A stretch of 64,000 bases of DNA from Arthrobacter sp. MMS18-M83 (GCF_026683955.1 NZ_CP113343.1:4216001-4280000), one strand, 5' to 3'. Positions 16,864-26,309 are shown, numbered from the stretch's first letter. A program made the numbers and translations. The notes: generated by a model from the sequence alone, not told the origin.

Positions 16864-18630
16864 ATGACTGCAGAACGCTTTCCCGGTGCTAGGGCGCCGC
16901 GGCGACTCATCGTCGTCGGCAGCGGCATCGCCGGACTCTATTCCGCACTGCTTGCCGCTGAGGCCGGTGTGGACGTCGTCCTGCTCAGCAAAGGCGCGCT
17001 GGCAGACAGCAACACCTTCTTCGCGCAAGGCGGGATTTCGGCAGTGCTCGAGGAGCCCGCCCCCGGGGATACCGTTGCCGCGCACATTGCGGATACCCTC
17101 AAGGCCGGCGGAGGCCACTGCAACGAGGAAGCCGTGCGGGTGCTGTGCACCGAAGCGCGCCTCGACATCATGGGGCTTGAGCGTTTTGGTGTCCGTTTCG
17201 ACGCGGACGACGACGGCGATCCCGCCTTGGGGCTCGAAGCCGCCCACTCGGCTCCGAGGATCCTGCACGCCGGCGGAGACGCCACCGGCGCCGGAATTGC
17301 GAAGGCACTCATCCTCTCAGTCCTTGACGCGCAGGCCGCCGGGAAACTCCAGGTGCTGGGACACGCACAGGCCACCGGCTTGATCGAGTCTGAGGGACAG
17401 GTTGCAGGCGTTGAATTCCAGCGGAACGGGCGCCTTGAGGCTCTACACGGCGATGCCGTGCTGCTTGCCACTGGTGGAGCGGGACAGCTATTTGCCCGGA
17501 GCACCAATCCCTCGGTTGCAACGGCCGACGGGCTCGCGCTCGCGTGGCGGGCAGGAGCGGAGCTCGCGGACCTCGAGTTCTTCCAGTTCCACCCCACGAG
17601 CATGGTGCTGCCAGCTGCTGCAGGCCCGGCGGCCGCCGGCGCCGATCCCCTCCTGATCTCCGAAGCTGTCCGCGGTGAAGGCGCCATCTTGGTGGACGCC
17701 AAGGGCGAACGATTCATGCCGGCCTACCACCCCGACGCCGAACTTGCTCCGCGCGACGTCGTCTCCCGCAGCATCGCCCTCCACTTGGCTTCACTTGGCG
17801 ATCCCAACGGCCATGTCTTCCTTGACGCCCGGGTGGTCGAAGCAGCCAAGGGGCAAGGTTTCCTCGAGAAACGATTCCCCACCATCAGCGCCCGGACCCG
17901 CGAAGCCGGCGTCGACTGGACCCGTCAGCCCGTTGCGGTTGCCCCGGCCGCCCATTACTGGATGGGAGGCGTCGTCACCGATCTGTACGGCCGCACCTCC
18001 GTGCCCGGGCTGCTTGCGGCCGGCGAAGTGGCGTGCACCGGTGTCCAGGGCGCGAACCGCCTCGCCAGCAACTCCTTGCTCGAAGGACTCGTGTTCGGGC
18101 GGCGGGCTGTTGAAGGGTTTCTTGGCGAGGTGCAGTCCAACAGCGGGGAGACCGACTCGCTGGTTCCCTCGGCGCCTGCGCTCCGGTCTCACGCCGGCGA
18201 ACGCCTCGCAAGCTCGGCGGCCGGCATGGACCTGCACGCAACAACGGCGCTTTCGGGAACCACCGAGCCGGCCGGGGCGCTTTCGTGGCAGCCTGAACTT
18301 GTCCCCGAGCCCTTCAGCCGTACCGCCCTTCGTCGGCTGATGACTGCCAAGGCCGGGGTTCTCCGGACTGGGGGGCTGCTCCGGGAGGCTGCTGAGGCAC
18401 TCAACGCCTGGGCCGACGTCGTGCTTCCTGAGAACGTGCCGGACTCGGCGGATTCCTTGGTGCACGAGGACGCCAATTTGCTCCTGGCGGCGCAACTGTT
18501 GGTGCAAGCTGCCGGGGCACGGCGGGGGTCGCTGGGCGCGCACTACCGGAGCGACGCCGTCGAAACCCCACTTGAAGAACCGAATCAGAGATACACCATC
18601 CGCCGGAAAGCGAGCCTCGTCAATGACTAG
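16864..18630 (+). CDS. nadB: L-aspartate oxidase
   Basis: This 588-residue FAD enzyme oxidises L-aspartate to iminoaspartate, the substrate of NadA. The dinucleotide-binding motif VVGSGIAGLYSALLAAEAG is at about residues 17–35. The fumarate-reductase-like core includes FAQGGISAVL, LEFFQFHPTSM and YWMGGVVTDLYGRTSVPGL. The C-terminal helical domain is present. Its stop overlaps the nadC start by 8 bases. Confidence 0.97.
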   Translation: MTAERFPGARAPRRLIVVGSGIAGLYSALLAAEAGVDVVLLSKGALADSNTFFAQGGISAVLEEPAPGDTVAAHIADTLKAGGGHCNEEAVRVLCTEARLDIMGLERFGVRFDADDDGDPALGLEAAHSAPRILHAGGDATGAGIAKALILSVLDAQAAGKLQVLGHAQATGLIESEGQVAGVEFQRNGRLEALHGDAVLLATGGAGQLFARSTNPSVATADGLALAWRAGAELADLEFFQFHPTSMVLPAAAGPAAAGADPLLISEAVRGEGAILVDAKGERFMPAYHPDAELAPRDVVSRSIALHLASLGDPNGHVFLDARVVEAAKGQGFLEKRFPTISARTREAGVDWTRQPVAVAPAAHYWMGGVVTDLYGRTSVPGLLAAGEVACTGVQGANRLASNSLLEGLVFGRRAVEGFLGEVQSNSGETDSLVPSAPALRSHAGERLASSAAGMDLHATTALSGTTEPAGALSWQPELVPEPFSRTALRRLMTAKAGVLRTGGLLREAAEALNAWADVVLPENVPDSADSLVHEDANLLLAAQLLVQAAGARRGSLGAHYRSDAVETPLEEPNQRYTIRRKASLVND

Positions 18631-19513
18631 CCTGACCCTCCCCGCAGCACCCGTCCGGGACATTCTGGAGCGGGCCTTCGCGGAGGACGCGCCGAACGGG
18701 GACATCACTTCGCAACTGCTGATCCCCGCCGAAGCCCGGGCCACCGCCGTGCTCAATGCGCGCGTTCCCGGGGTCTTCAGCGGCGGAACCGTGTTCCGGG
18801 ACGCCATGCTGCTCATCGACCCGGACACCGAAGTGGAGCTGCTGCTCGCCGACGGTGAAGCGTTCGACGCCGGAACCCACCTCGCGCGGGTCAGCGGCCG
18901 CGCCCGCTCCGTGCTGCTCGCCGAACGCGTCGGGCTCAACCTGGCCCAGCGCATGAGCGCCATTGCCACCAAGACCTCGGAGTTCGTGAAGCTGGTCGAA
19001 GGCACCAAGGCCCGGATCACAGACACCCGTAAGACAACGCCAGGGCTGCGGGTATTGGAACGCTACGCCGTCCGCTGCGGCGGGGGAGCCAACCACCGCT
19101 ACAGCCTGTCTGATGCGGTCCTGGCCAAGGACAACCACTTAGCCGTGATGACCGGGGGCGATTCCGCTAAACTCACCGCACTGCTCGCGGCTGCCAAGGC
19201 ACAACTGGGCCACACTACGCATTTCGAGGTGGAAGTAGACAGTGCCGAGCAGATCGAACCAGTCCTCGCGGCGGGCGTCGACACGATCATGCTGGACAAC
19301 TTCTCCCTTGAGGAGCTCCGTGCCGGCGTGGAGCAGGTGGCCGGGCGCGCCATCGTCGAGGCAAGCGGCAACGTCAATGTCAACACCGTGGCGGACATCG
19401 CGGCGGCAGGGGTGGATGTCATTTCCATCGGCGGACTCACGCACAGTGTTGCGGCGCTGGACTTGGGCCTGGACGTGACGCTGGACGTGGGCGTTTCCCC
19501 AGGCCTGGGCTGA
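18623..19513 (+). CDS. nadC: Nicotinate-nucleotide pyrophosphorylase (carboxylating)
   Basis: This 296-residue quinolinate phosphoribosyltransferase converts quinolinate and PRPP to nicotinate mononucleotide. Family motifs are EDAPNGDITSQLL, RVGLNLAQRMSAIAT, TRKTTPGLRVLERYAVRCGGG and the C-terminal VDVISIGGLTHS. ATG 18623 overlaps the nadB stop by 8 bases. The longer frame from 18572 only adds residues from the nadB overlap. Confidence 0.96.
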   Translation: MTSLTLPAAPVRDILERAFAEDAPNGDITSQLLIPAEARATAVLNARVPGVFSGGTVFRDAMLLIDPDTEVELLLADGEAFDAGTHLARVSGRARSVLLAERVGLNLAQRMSAIATKTSEFVKLVEGTKARITDTRKTTPGLRVLERYAVRCGGGANHRYSLSDAVLAKDNHLAVMTGGDSAKLTALLAAAKAQLGHTTHFEVEVDSAEQIEPVLAAGVDTIMLDNFSLEELRAGVEQVAGRAIVEASGNVNVNTVADIAAAGVDVISIGGLTHSVAALDLGLDVTLDVGVSPGLG

Positions 19514-19517
19514 CGCC

Positions 19518-20693
19518 ATGATTTTCCTCGACGCTGCGGCCACCACTCCCGTCCGCAGGGAAGTCCTCGAAGCGATGTGGCCCTACTTGACGGGCGAGTT
19601 CGGCAATCCTTCAAGCCATCACAGCCTCGGCGAGGCAGCTGCGAACGCGTTGTCCGGCGCGCGTGCGGCAGTTGCGGAGATCCTGGGCTGCCGGCCGGGC
19701 GAGATCACCTTCACCTCCGGCGGCACGGAAGCAGACAATTTGGCCGTGAAGGGAATCGCCCTCGCAAGGCGGTCGGCGGATCCGGCCCTGAATCGCGTTG
19801 TCATCAGCGCTATCGAACACCCCGCCGTCGAGGAATCCGCACACTACCTGCAACGCGTCCATGGATTCGACGTGGACCTGGTCCCCGTGGACAGGTACGG
19901 AGTCGTGACCCCTGAGGCGCTCCGGTCAACCCTCCGTCCGGAAACTGCCCTCGTCAGCATCATGTATGCCAACAACGAGATCGGGACGGTGCAGCACGTG
20001 CGGCAGCTCGCGGAGGTGGCCGCCGAACATGGCGTGCCGTTCCATACGGACGCTGTCCAGGCCGCCGGCTGGCTGCCCATCGCCGTCAAGGAACTGGGCG
20101 TCGACGCACTGAGTATTTCCGGCCACAAACTCGGCGCGCCCAAGGGCAGCGGCGTTCTTTATGCCAAGGGAAGGCTCAGGATCGAGCCGGTAGTCCACGG
20201 AGGTGGCCAGGAGCGGGGGCGACGCTCTGGAACCGAAAACGTGGCAGGTGCCGTTGCGCTGGCCACGGCATTGACCCTTGCCGACGCTGAACAATCCGGA
20301 TTGGCTGAACAGTCGGGAGTCGCCGGCCGGGTCTCTGAGCTGCGGGATGCCTTCATTGGGACGGTCCTTGAAACAGTGCCCGGAGCTGTTCTCACGGGCC
20401 ACCCCTCGCGGCGGCTGCCATCCATCGCGTCCTTCTGTTTCCCCGGCACCAGCGGAGAATCCGTCCTGCTGGAACTTGAGCGGCTTGGCGTGGTCTGTTC
20501 GAGCGGATCGGCATGCGCCGCGGGATCGGATGCGCCGTCTCCAGTCCTGCTGGCGTTGGGCATTGAGCCCGAGGTTGCCCAGACCGCTGTCCGCTTCAGC
20601 TTCAACTCCACGGTGACCTCAGCGGAACTGGAGGAGGCCGCGCAAGCCGTGGCTGCCGCCGTCGGGAGCGTGCAGGGACTCGGTCGCCGCTGA
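19518..20693 (+). CDS. Cysteine desulfurase (NifS/IscS type) of the NAD operon
   Basis: This 391-residue PLP enzyme removes sulfur from cysteine for Fe-S assembly. The PLP Lys is in SISGHKLGAPKG (near K204), and the catalytic Cys is in SSGSACAAG (near C333). It starts 4 bases after the nadC stop. No IscU or SUF scaffold genes accompany it, so a role in maturing the NadA [4Fe-4S] cluster is the simplest reading. A 66-bp palindrome begins 10 bases beyond the stop. Confidence 0.94.
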   Translation: MIFLDAAATTPVRREVLEAMWPYLTGEFGNPSSHHSLGEAAANALSGARAAVAEILGCRPGEITFTSGGTEADNLAVKGIALARRSADPALNRVVISAIEHPAVEESAHYLQRVHGFDVDLVPVDRYGVVTPEALRSTLRPETALVSIMYANNEIGTVQHVRQLAEVAAEHGVPFHTDAVQAAGWLPIAVKELGVDALSISGHKLGAPKGSGVLYAKGRLRIEPVVHGGGQERGRRSGTENVAGAVALATALTLADAEQSGLAEQSGVAGRVSELRDAFIGTVLETVPGAVLTGHPSRRLPSIASFCFPGTSGESVLLELERLGVVCSSGSACAAGSDAPSPVLLALGIEPEVAQTAVRFSFNSTVTSAELEEAAQAVAAAVGSVQGLGRR

Positions 20694-20703
20694 CTGTCCC
20701 CTG

Positions 20704-20769
20704 CCCAACTGACTGGCAGCAACTGTCGTTTTGCGGGCTCTAAGCGACAACAAGTGCGAGTCAGTTGGG
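20704..20769. repeat. 66-bp intergenic palindromic repeat, copy 2
   Basis: The outer arms CCCAACTGACT and AGTCAGTTGGG are exact complements. The inner arms (CAACTGTCGTTTTG against TAAGCGACAACAAGTG) carry a few mismatches. It lies between the convergent ends of the cysteine desulfurase and the GtrA gene, with the same length as copies at 12602 and 40091. Confidence 0.85.
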
Positions 20770-20783
20770 GATTCGACGGCTGG

Positions 20784-21275
20784 TCAGACGTGCCGCGCCC
20801 GACGGAAAATCCAGTGCCGCAGCATGGAGAAGCGCACGGCCGTGGCGAAGAATCCGGACAGCGTGGTGGTCCAGAGGTCCTCGGTCAGCGTGGCATCGGG
20901 CCGGAACGCATGCAGCACACCCAGGCTCCCTCCCGTGATGACCAGGGCCACCGCGATCACGATCAGCCCGTTCAGATGGTCCCGGGTCCTCTTCCGGTTG
21001 CCGGTAATTTTGAAGGTCAGCCGCCGGTTCAGTGCTGTATTCATGAGCGACGTGATGATCAGCGCTGCGGCGTTGGCCAGCTGGGGTCCCATCCACGGCC
21101 GGAACAGTGCGTACAGGGCCAGCGACGTCGCCGTGCAGATGATTCCGACGCCGGTGAAACGGATCAGCTGCCGGACCACCGGATAGCGCAGGATACCTTT
21201 GCGACGCTTGCTAGTGAGCGTTCTCGAAAGGGACGTCTGCCGCAGCTCAGTGGTGGGCGCAGCAGAAGAGTCCAT
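20784..21275 (-). CDS. GtrA-family membrane protein
   Basis: This 163-residue protein has four predicted membrane segments. GtrA signatures are RFTGVGIICTATSLALYALF, NAAALIITSLMNTALNRRLTF and the last segment SGFFATAVRFSMLRHWIF. GtrA proteins are thought to flip lipid-linked sugars or assist cell-surface glycosylation. No glycosyltransferase is adjacent, so the substrate is unknown. ATG 21275 is 17 bases from the next gene on the same strand, suggesting one transcript. Confidence 0.85.
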   Translation of the reverse strand: MDSSAAPTTELRQTSLSRTLTSKRRKGILRYPVVRQLIRFTGVGIICTATSLALYALFRPWMGPQLANAAALIITSLMNTALNRRLTFKITGNRKRTRDHLNGLIVIAVALVITGGSLGVLHAFRPDATLTEDLWTTTLSGFFATAVRFSMLRHWIFRRARHV

Positions 21276-21292
21276 GGCTCAAGCCTGTCATA

Positions 21293-22141
21293 TCACGCCG
21301 GGGATTTCTCCCAGGATGCAGCTTTGACAGGGTTGGTCAGCTCTCCGATGCCCTCAACGCGGCAGGTCACAACGTCTCCCGGCGCGATCCGGGCGCACTC
21401 AGCCGGGAAGCCGGTGAGCACCAGATCGCCGGGGTGCAAAGTCATGAAGGAGCTGAGGTAGACAAGGATTTCGTCCACCTTCCAGCCGAGGTCAGCGGAG
21501 CTGGCCGTCCGTAATTCCTTGCCGTTGTGCACGATGCCGATCGAAAGATCACGGTCGTCGAGGTCCGTGACGACCCAGGGTCCTGCCGGAGTAAAGGTGT
21601 CCTGGCTTTTGGCCCTGATCCACAGTTCGTCCGTTTTCTGCAGGTCCCGTGCAGAGACGTCATTTCCAATCGTGAAACCGAGGATAGCGTCGCGGGCATT
21701 CTCAGGTGTCAGTCCGCGGACTTTGCGCCCGACGACGACCGTCAGTTCCGCTTCCGGGTCCACGTAGCCGACCGCAGAGGCGAGCTCGATGGCCTCGCCC
21801 GGTCCGATGACACTTGTGGCGGCCTTGTGGAACGCTTGCGCGGGCAGGTCCCGGCCCGGCTGGCCAGTGTTGTGTGCCATGCCGAGGACGTTGGCGGGAA
21901 CAGACGGGGCCAGGAACGTGAACGTGTCCTCCAGGACCTCCGCGCCCCTGTGCCACCCAGGTCGCTCCCCGCTGCTGCCGTTTGCCGGCGAATCCGCGAA
22001 CGGGCTCTCCACCACGGTCCAGGTGCGGCCTGCCGCCGAAGCGAAATCGACGGCGTTGTTCGCCACGAAGAATTGTTCGTCCGGAGTGGCGGGGGAGAGG
22101 GGGCGGACGCGGGCGATCCGGCGTGCACGTGGGGAAGTCAT
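21293..22141 (-). CDS. Fumarylacetoacetate hydrolase family protein (first copy)
   Basis: This 282-residue protein has the C-terminal FAH fold. The metal-binding Glu residues are visible in VDPEAELTVVVG, and Asp in FTIGNDVSARDLQKTDELWIRAK. The GPWVVTDLDD and GDLVLTGFP motifs are typical. Members hydrolyse or decarboxylate acylpyruvates or isomerise aromatic-degradation intermediates. Nothing nearby fixes the substrate. It reads in the same direction as GtrA, 17 bases upstream of it. Confidence 0.88.
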   Translation of the reverse strand: MTSPRARRIARVRPLSPATPDEQFFVANNAVDFASAAGRTWTVVESPFADSPANGSSGERPGWHRGAEVLEDTFTFLAPSVPANVLGMAHNTGQPGRDLPAQAFHKAATSVIGPGEAIELASAVGYVDPEAELTVVVGRKVRGLTPENARDAILGFTIGNDVSARDLQKTDELWIRAKSQDTFTPAGPWVVTDLDDRDLSIGIVHNGKELRTASSADLGWKVDEILVYLSSFMTLHPGDLVLTGFPAECARIAPGDVVTCRVEGIGELTNPVKAASWEKSPA

Positions 22142-22228
22142 GAAGACATCCTACGTCCTCGTCGGACGATTACGGGTTTGGTACGCGACGGCGTGCGGCT
22201 GGCTCCGCAGGAGGTGCCGTTCTTGCAG

Positions 22229-22900
22229 CTAGAGGGGCAGGTAGAGCTCTCCGACCGGGATGTCCGCGGCCAGGCGATTCGCCGGTCCGGCCAGGGGGCA
22301 GGCCCAGGCCTCGTTGTACGCGCAGGACGGGTTGTAGGCGAAGTTGAAGTCGAGGACAAACTCCTGCGTTTGCCCGGATCCTCGAAGGCCGTGGAAAGCG
22401 CCCTTGATGGTGTCCAACAGGTATCGGCCGGCACCGTAGCTTCCTCCCGGCTTACCGGCCGTGGCGTCGCGGAAGGGGACGAAGATGCCGCCGCCATAGC
22501 TGCGGAGGCGCCACACGGCCAGCGAACCAAGCTCGTCGAGATCGAAGGTGCCAAGGCGGACGAATGGCACTACGCCGTCCGTTCCGGTCTGGACGTTCAT
22601 CTCCTGCCCCGCGCCTTCAGGAGACAAAGCAGCATAGCGGCGGAACCGGGGGTTGTAGTCCGCGGTGCGCAGGCCGGCGAAAGCTTGCTTGCTAGCGGGC
22701 GTCAAGGCCGACGCCGGGTGGGTTCCGAACATACGGTCCCGTTCCTGGCGCCAATAGACATGGGCCTGGAAGGGATCGCTCACCGCAATCTTCCGGACGT
22801 CGTCGTACAAGGCAAACGTACGCAAGCGCCAATCTGCGATGTCCACGGCGGAGATTCCCGCCGCACTGTTTTCGTCCTCGTCAAACTGATCTGGAGCCAT
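22229..22900 (-). CDS. DUF1684 family protein
   Basis: This 223-residue protein matches the DUF1684 pattern: an N-terminal helical part (WRLRTFALYDDVRKIAVSDPFQAHVYWRQERDRMFGTHPAS, positions 25–65) and a C-terminal beta part. The latter has GGSYGAGRYLLDTIKG, DFNFAYNPSCAYNEAWACPLAG and NRLAADIPVGE. The biochemical function of the family is not established. Conserved Cys and Asn residues in the C-terminal half may form a site. Confidence 0.85.
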   Translation of the reverse strand: MAPDQFDEDENSAAGISAVDIADWRLRTFALYDDVRKIAVSDPFQAHVYWRQERDRMFGTHPASALTPASKQAFAGLRTADYNPRFRRYAALSPEGAGQEMNVQTGTDGVVPFVRLGTFDLDELGSLAVWRLRSYGGGIFVPFRDATAGKPGGSYGAGRYLLDTIKGAFHGLRGSGQTQEFVLDFNFAYNPSCAYNEAWACPLAGPANRLAADIPVGELYLPL

Positions 22901-23021
22901 GCGTCCAGCCTAGTCCTACGGCGCGGGGCTCAGGCGCTCGCCGAACGCTCTGCGGGTTTGGACTCGCGAAACGCCGACCGGGACAGGCGGGGAGCGACGG
23001 GGCGCCACTAGGCTGGTGCGC

Positions 23022-23837
23022 ATGAGAGCGAAGCGGACCCCGTTGAAGTTTTCAGTCGCCGTCGTGGGAGCGCTCGTTGTGGTGTCCGCGGCTGGCTGCA
23101 GTTCCGAGGGCAAAGGCGGAGCCGTCTGGACGGCCGGGTCCACCAGTGCCGCGCCGGGCACCACGGCGCCGTCGGACGCGGGTACGGCCCCGCCGTCGGG
23201 CACTTCCGCTGCTTCGGGGACCCCCTCCGCGGGAAGTACGGCGACGGCGGGCGCTACGGCCTCGGCGTGGAAGACGTATTCGGATGCGGCCAAGAAGATC
23301 AGCTTCGATCTTCCAAGCGACTGGATCGCGCAATCGGTCACGCCCGACGCCGGCTCCTTGCCGGGCGCCCTCAAGATCGTGGTCAAGAACGCCAAGGGAG
23401 GGTATATGGCGACGCTGCACACCGGGCTGCCCGAAGCGAGCCCAGCCGACTGTAGTCCGGCCGCCAAGCGGCCTTATGTGGTAGTCAGCAGCGTCCCGAT
23501 TGACCTGCCCCATGCGGATGGCGATTCCACGATTCCTCCGCACGTGGTGTTCAGGGTCATTCAGGGCTACAAGTTCTTCGGTTCGTATGGCATCACCAAC
23601 ATGGTGGCCGGAACTGATGGCCAGGCCTGCCAACTCCGGAATCTCGTGGTGGGGCCCGCAGGAAAAGGCAACTACTACTTTGGCGACATGGCCGCCGTGC
23701 ACGCTTTTTCAACGGACGAAGTCGTTGCGCCGGCGAAGTCCTTCGACACCCTTGACCAAGCTGCCAAGTACGTCGATCAGAGTTCGGAATTCGCCAACGT
23801 CCAGCGGATGCTACTGTCTCTGAAGATCAATCTGTAG
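23022..23837 (+). CDS. Exported lipoprotein of unknown function
   Basis: This 271-residue protein starts with a lipoprotein signal peptide (basic MRAKRTPLK, a hydrophobic core, lipobox SAAGC, lipidated Cys near residue 26). A Ser/Thr/Ala/Pro-rich linker of about 60 residues follows, then a folded domain that starts WKTYSDAAKKISFDLPSDW. This PsbP/LpqN-like opening suggests a surface-anchored protein of the LpqN/LpqT type, but that is tentative. A TAGGCT box (23009–23014) ends 8 bases before ATG 23022, which suggests a leaderless transcript starting at that codon rather than at GTG 23016. Confidence 0.75.
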   Translation: MRAKRTPLKFSVAVVGALVVVSAAGCSSEGKGGAVWTAGSTSAAPGTTAPSDAGTAPPSGTSAASGTPSAGSTATAGATASAWKTYSDAAKKISFDLPSDWIAQSVTPDAGSLPGALKIVVKNAKGGYMATLHTGLPEASPADCSPAAKRPYVVVSSVPIDLPHADGDSTIPPHVVFRVIQGYKFFGSYGITNMVAGTDGQACQLRNLVVGPAGKGNYYFGDMAAVHAFSTDEVVAPAKSFDTLDQAAKYVDQSSEFANVQRMLLSLKINL

Positions 23838-23904
23838 AACCACGATTGACACACACAGATCGGCGACAGCGGGGGGTTGTCTAGCCGCAACACTCCGGAG
23901 ATCC

Positions 23905-24711
23905 ATGGAACGCAACGTTGCTGCGCAGCTCGTTTTCAAGACCGTCGCCAACACGAAGGTGGCGATGGCAATCGCCGTCGCCACCAATCCAGGCTACGAA
24001 TCGTTGACCGAAGAGTTGTCCGTCACCGTGGAAGGCGACGCTGTTCCGCTCACTGAGCTGACGGACCATCATGGTGGACGTTTCCACTACATGGAGTTCG
24101 CCGAACCCAGCGAAGTCACGGTGGATTACCGGGCCTCGGTGAAGGGCGTTGGCCTCCCCGATGAGTCCTCGCGGATGGAACTCATCCGTTATGTGCGGCC
24201 CAGCCGTTATGCCGAGTCCGATCGGCTGCTTCCGACGTCGTACGCCGAGTTCGGGGGGCTGCACGGCGGGGAACTGTTGCAAGCCATCCGGAACTGGGTC
24301 CACGACGAACTGCGTTATATCAGTGGATCCTCCCGGGGGACAGATGGCGCGGTGGAAACGCTCCTGCACCGCAAAGGTGTTTGCCGGGACTTCGCCCACC
24401 TTGCCATTGCCCTCCTCCGCTCCAAGGACGTCCCCGCCCGGCTCGCCGCCGTATATGCCCCCGGGTTGAGCCCGATGGACTTCCATGCCGTGGCCGAGGC
24501 TCACATCGACGGAACCTGGTACGTGATCGACCCCACCGGGCTGGCTCCTCGGGAGTCCATGCTCCGCATCACGGCCGGCCGCGATTCCTCGGACACTGCG
24601 TTCCTGTCCACGGTGGGCGGAAGCTTGTCCTTGAAGAGCTTGAAGGTCACAGCGGTAGTGGCCGACGAACTGCCGGATGAGGATCCGGCAAAGCTCGTCG
24701 TTCTACGCTAG
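23905..24711 (+). CDS. Transglutaminase-like domain protein
   Basis: This 268-residue protein has a transglutaminase/cysteine protease-like core. The catalytic triad is visible as Cys in HRKGVCRDFAHLA, His in MDFHAVAEAHI and Asp in WYVIDPTGLAPRE. The N-terminal half is beta-rich, as in bacterial transglutaminases of the SCO/YebA-like group. No signal peptide is seen, so it should be cytoplasmic. Its role is unknown. It stands alone after the lipoprotein gene. Confidence 0.87.
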   Translation: MERNVAAQLVFKTVANTKVAMAIAVATNPGYESLTEELSVTVEGDAVPLTELTDHHGGRFHYMEFAEPSEVTVDYRASVKGVGLPDESSRMELIRYVRPSRYAESDRLLPTSYAEFGGLHGGELLQAIRNWVHDELRYISGSSRGTDGAVETLLHRKGVCRDFAHLAIALLRSKDVPARLAAVYAPGLSPMDFHAVAEAHIDGTWYVIDPTGLAPRESMLRITAGRDSSDTAFLSTVGGSLSLKSLKVTAVVADELPDEDPAKLVVLR

Positions 24712-24726
24712 AAGCCGTACGGCCGC

Positions 24727-25191
24727 CTACTTGTGTGCCACGAACGCTTGCAGTTTTTCGGTCAACCGGAGAAGCTCACGCTGTTCCTCGGCCGTCAGGG
24801 CCGGAGCCACAAGCTCGGCGATGTCTCGGATGTGCTCACGGCCGATCTCTTTCTGCAGTTCCTGACCTGCTTCAGTAAGCCCAAGAAGGATCCCACGGCC
24901 GTCGTCGGGGGCGATGCTGCGTTCGACGAGTCCGCGCTTCTCCAACCTGTCAACCAAGCGGCTCAGGCTCGATTGGCTGAGCAGGACATGATCGTTGATC
25001 TCGTTCAACCGCAGTTTGCCCGTGGGGCAGCGGGAGAGCGTGAACAGGACGTCGTACTCCTTGATGGGGAGTTTCTTGAACGCCTGTCCGGCTTGGAGCC
25101 GGCGCATCACCGCAACCTGGGAGCGGAACAAGGACTCCCAGGTTTCTGCGGCGAGGCGCACGGCCGACGAGGTGGGCGCCTTGGTGCTCAC
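24727..25191 (-). CDS. MarR-family regulator of the LLM oxidoreductase operon
   Basis: This 154-residue MarR protein has the canonical winged helix (LRLNEINDHVLLSQSSLSRLVDRLEKRGLVER and the DDGRG wing). Its GTG start at 25191 overlaps the stop of the oxidoreductase by 4 bases (GTGA), with GGGAGG in front. The two genes therefore form one operon, probably autoregulated through the palindrome at 26367–26388. Confidence 0.92.
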   Translation of the reverse strand: MSTKAPTSSAVRLAAETWESLFRSQVAVMRRLQAGQAFKKLPIKEYDVLFTLSRCPTGKLRLNEINDHVLLSQSSLSRLVDRLEKRGLVERSIAPDDGRGILLGLTEAGQELQKEIGREHIRDIAELVAPALTAEEQRELLRLTEKLQAFVAHK

Positions 25192-26309
25192 GCCGACCTC
25201 CCGGCGGGATCGGTCACATCATCGCTGGAGGAAGCGGCCAAGGAAGCGGCAACGCGCGACGCGTGGGTAGGTGCGTCAGGCACGTGGGCGGGCTTGCGGT
25301 CCGCGAACTCCTTGCGCAGGACCGGAAGGACTTCTTCGCCGAAGAGATCCAGCTGCTCCAGCACGGTCTTGAGCGGCAATCCGGCGTGGTCCACCAGGAA
25401 CAGCTGCCGCTGGTAATCGCCGAAGTACTCGCGGAAAGTCAGCGTCTTCTCGATGACTTCCTGCGGGCTGCCCACAGTCAGGGGTGTCTGGGAGGTGAAG
25501 TCTTCCAAGGAAGGCCCGTGGCCATAGACCGGAGCATTATCGAAGTAGGGGCGGAATTCCTTCACCGCATCCTGGGAGTTCTTGCGCATGAAGAACTGCC
25601 CACCGAGACCCACGATGGCCTGGTCTGCCTTGCCATGGCCGTAGTGCTCGTAGCGTTCGCGGTACAGGCCGATCAGCTGCTGGTAGTGCTCCTTGGGCCA
25701 GAAAATGTTGTTGGCGAAGAAGCCGTCGCCATAGTACGCGGCAAGTTCCGCGATCTGGGGACTGCGGATGGAGCCGTGCCAGACGAAGGGCGCGACGCCG
25801 TCGAGCGGGCGGGGTGTGGACGTGAAGTTCTGCAGCGGGGTGCGGTATTTGCCACTCCAGTTGACGGTGTCCTCATCCCAGAGGCGGCGCAGCAGGGAGT
25901 AGTTCTCCACGGCGAGTTCGATTCCGTCCTGGATGTTCTTGCCGAACCAGGGGTAAACCGGAGCCGTGTTGCCTCGGCCCATGATGAGGTCCACGCGGCC
26001 GTCCGCCAGGTGCTGGAGCATGGCGAAGTCTTCGGCGATCTTCACGGGATCGTTCGTGGTGATCAGCGTGGTGGAGGTGGACAGCGTGATGCGTTCCGTC
26101 TGCGCCGCAATGTAGGCCAAGGTGGTGGTGGGGGAGGAGGAGAAGAAGGGGCGGTTGTGGTGCTCGCCGATCGCATAGACATCCATCCCGATCTCTTCGA
26201 CCTTTTTGGCAATGGCCACGGCGGCCTTGATGCGCTCGTTCTCCGTGGGGGTATGGCCAGTGGTGGGGTCAGTGGTGATGTCGCTGACGCTGAATACGCC
26301 GATCTCCAT
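25188..26309 (-). CDS. LLM-class flavin-dependent oxidoreductase (luciferase-like)
   Basis: This 373-residue protein is of the bacterial luciferase-like family, with motifs MEIGVFSVSDIT, YAIGEHHNRPFFSSSP and RITLSTSTTLITTNDPVKIAEDFAMLQHL (about residues 85–113). It uses reduced FMN or F420 to oxidise an unknown substrate. The C-terminal 30 residues are Ala/Ser-rich. It is the first gene of a two-gene operon with a MarR regulator, which suggests induction by a xenobiotic or stress signal. Confidence 0.9.
   Translation of the reverse strand: MEIGVFSVSDITTDPTTGHTPTENERIKAAVAIAKKVEEIGMDVYAIGEHHNRPFFSSSPTTTLAYIAAQTERITLSTSTTLITTNDPVKIAEDFAMLQHLADGRVDLIMGRGNTAPVYPWFGKNIQDGIELAVENYSLLRRLWDEDTVNWSGKYRTPLQNFTSTPRPLDGVAPFVWHGSIRSPQIAELAAYYGDGFFANNIFWPKEHYQQLIGLYRERYEHYGHGKADQAIVGLGGQFFMRKNSQDAVKEFRPYFDNAPVYGHGPSLEDFTSQTPLTVGSPQEVIEKTLTFREYFGDYQRQLFLVDHAGLPLKTVLEQLDLFGEEVLPVLRKEFADRKPAHVPDAPTHASRVAASLAASSSDDVTDPAGRSA

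Noticed and set aside
20704..20769. Reading the 66-bp palindrome as a simple rho-independent terminator
   Set aside because: No T-run follows on either strand and the same sequence recurs twice elsewhere, so it is reported as a repeat family.
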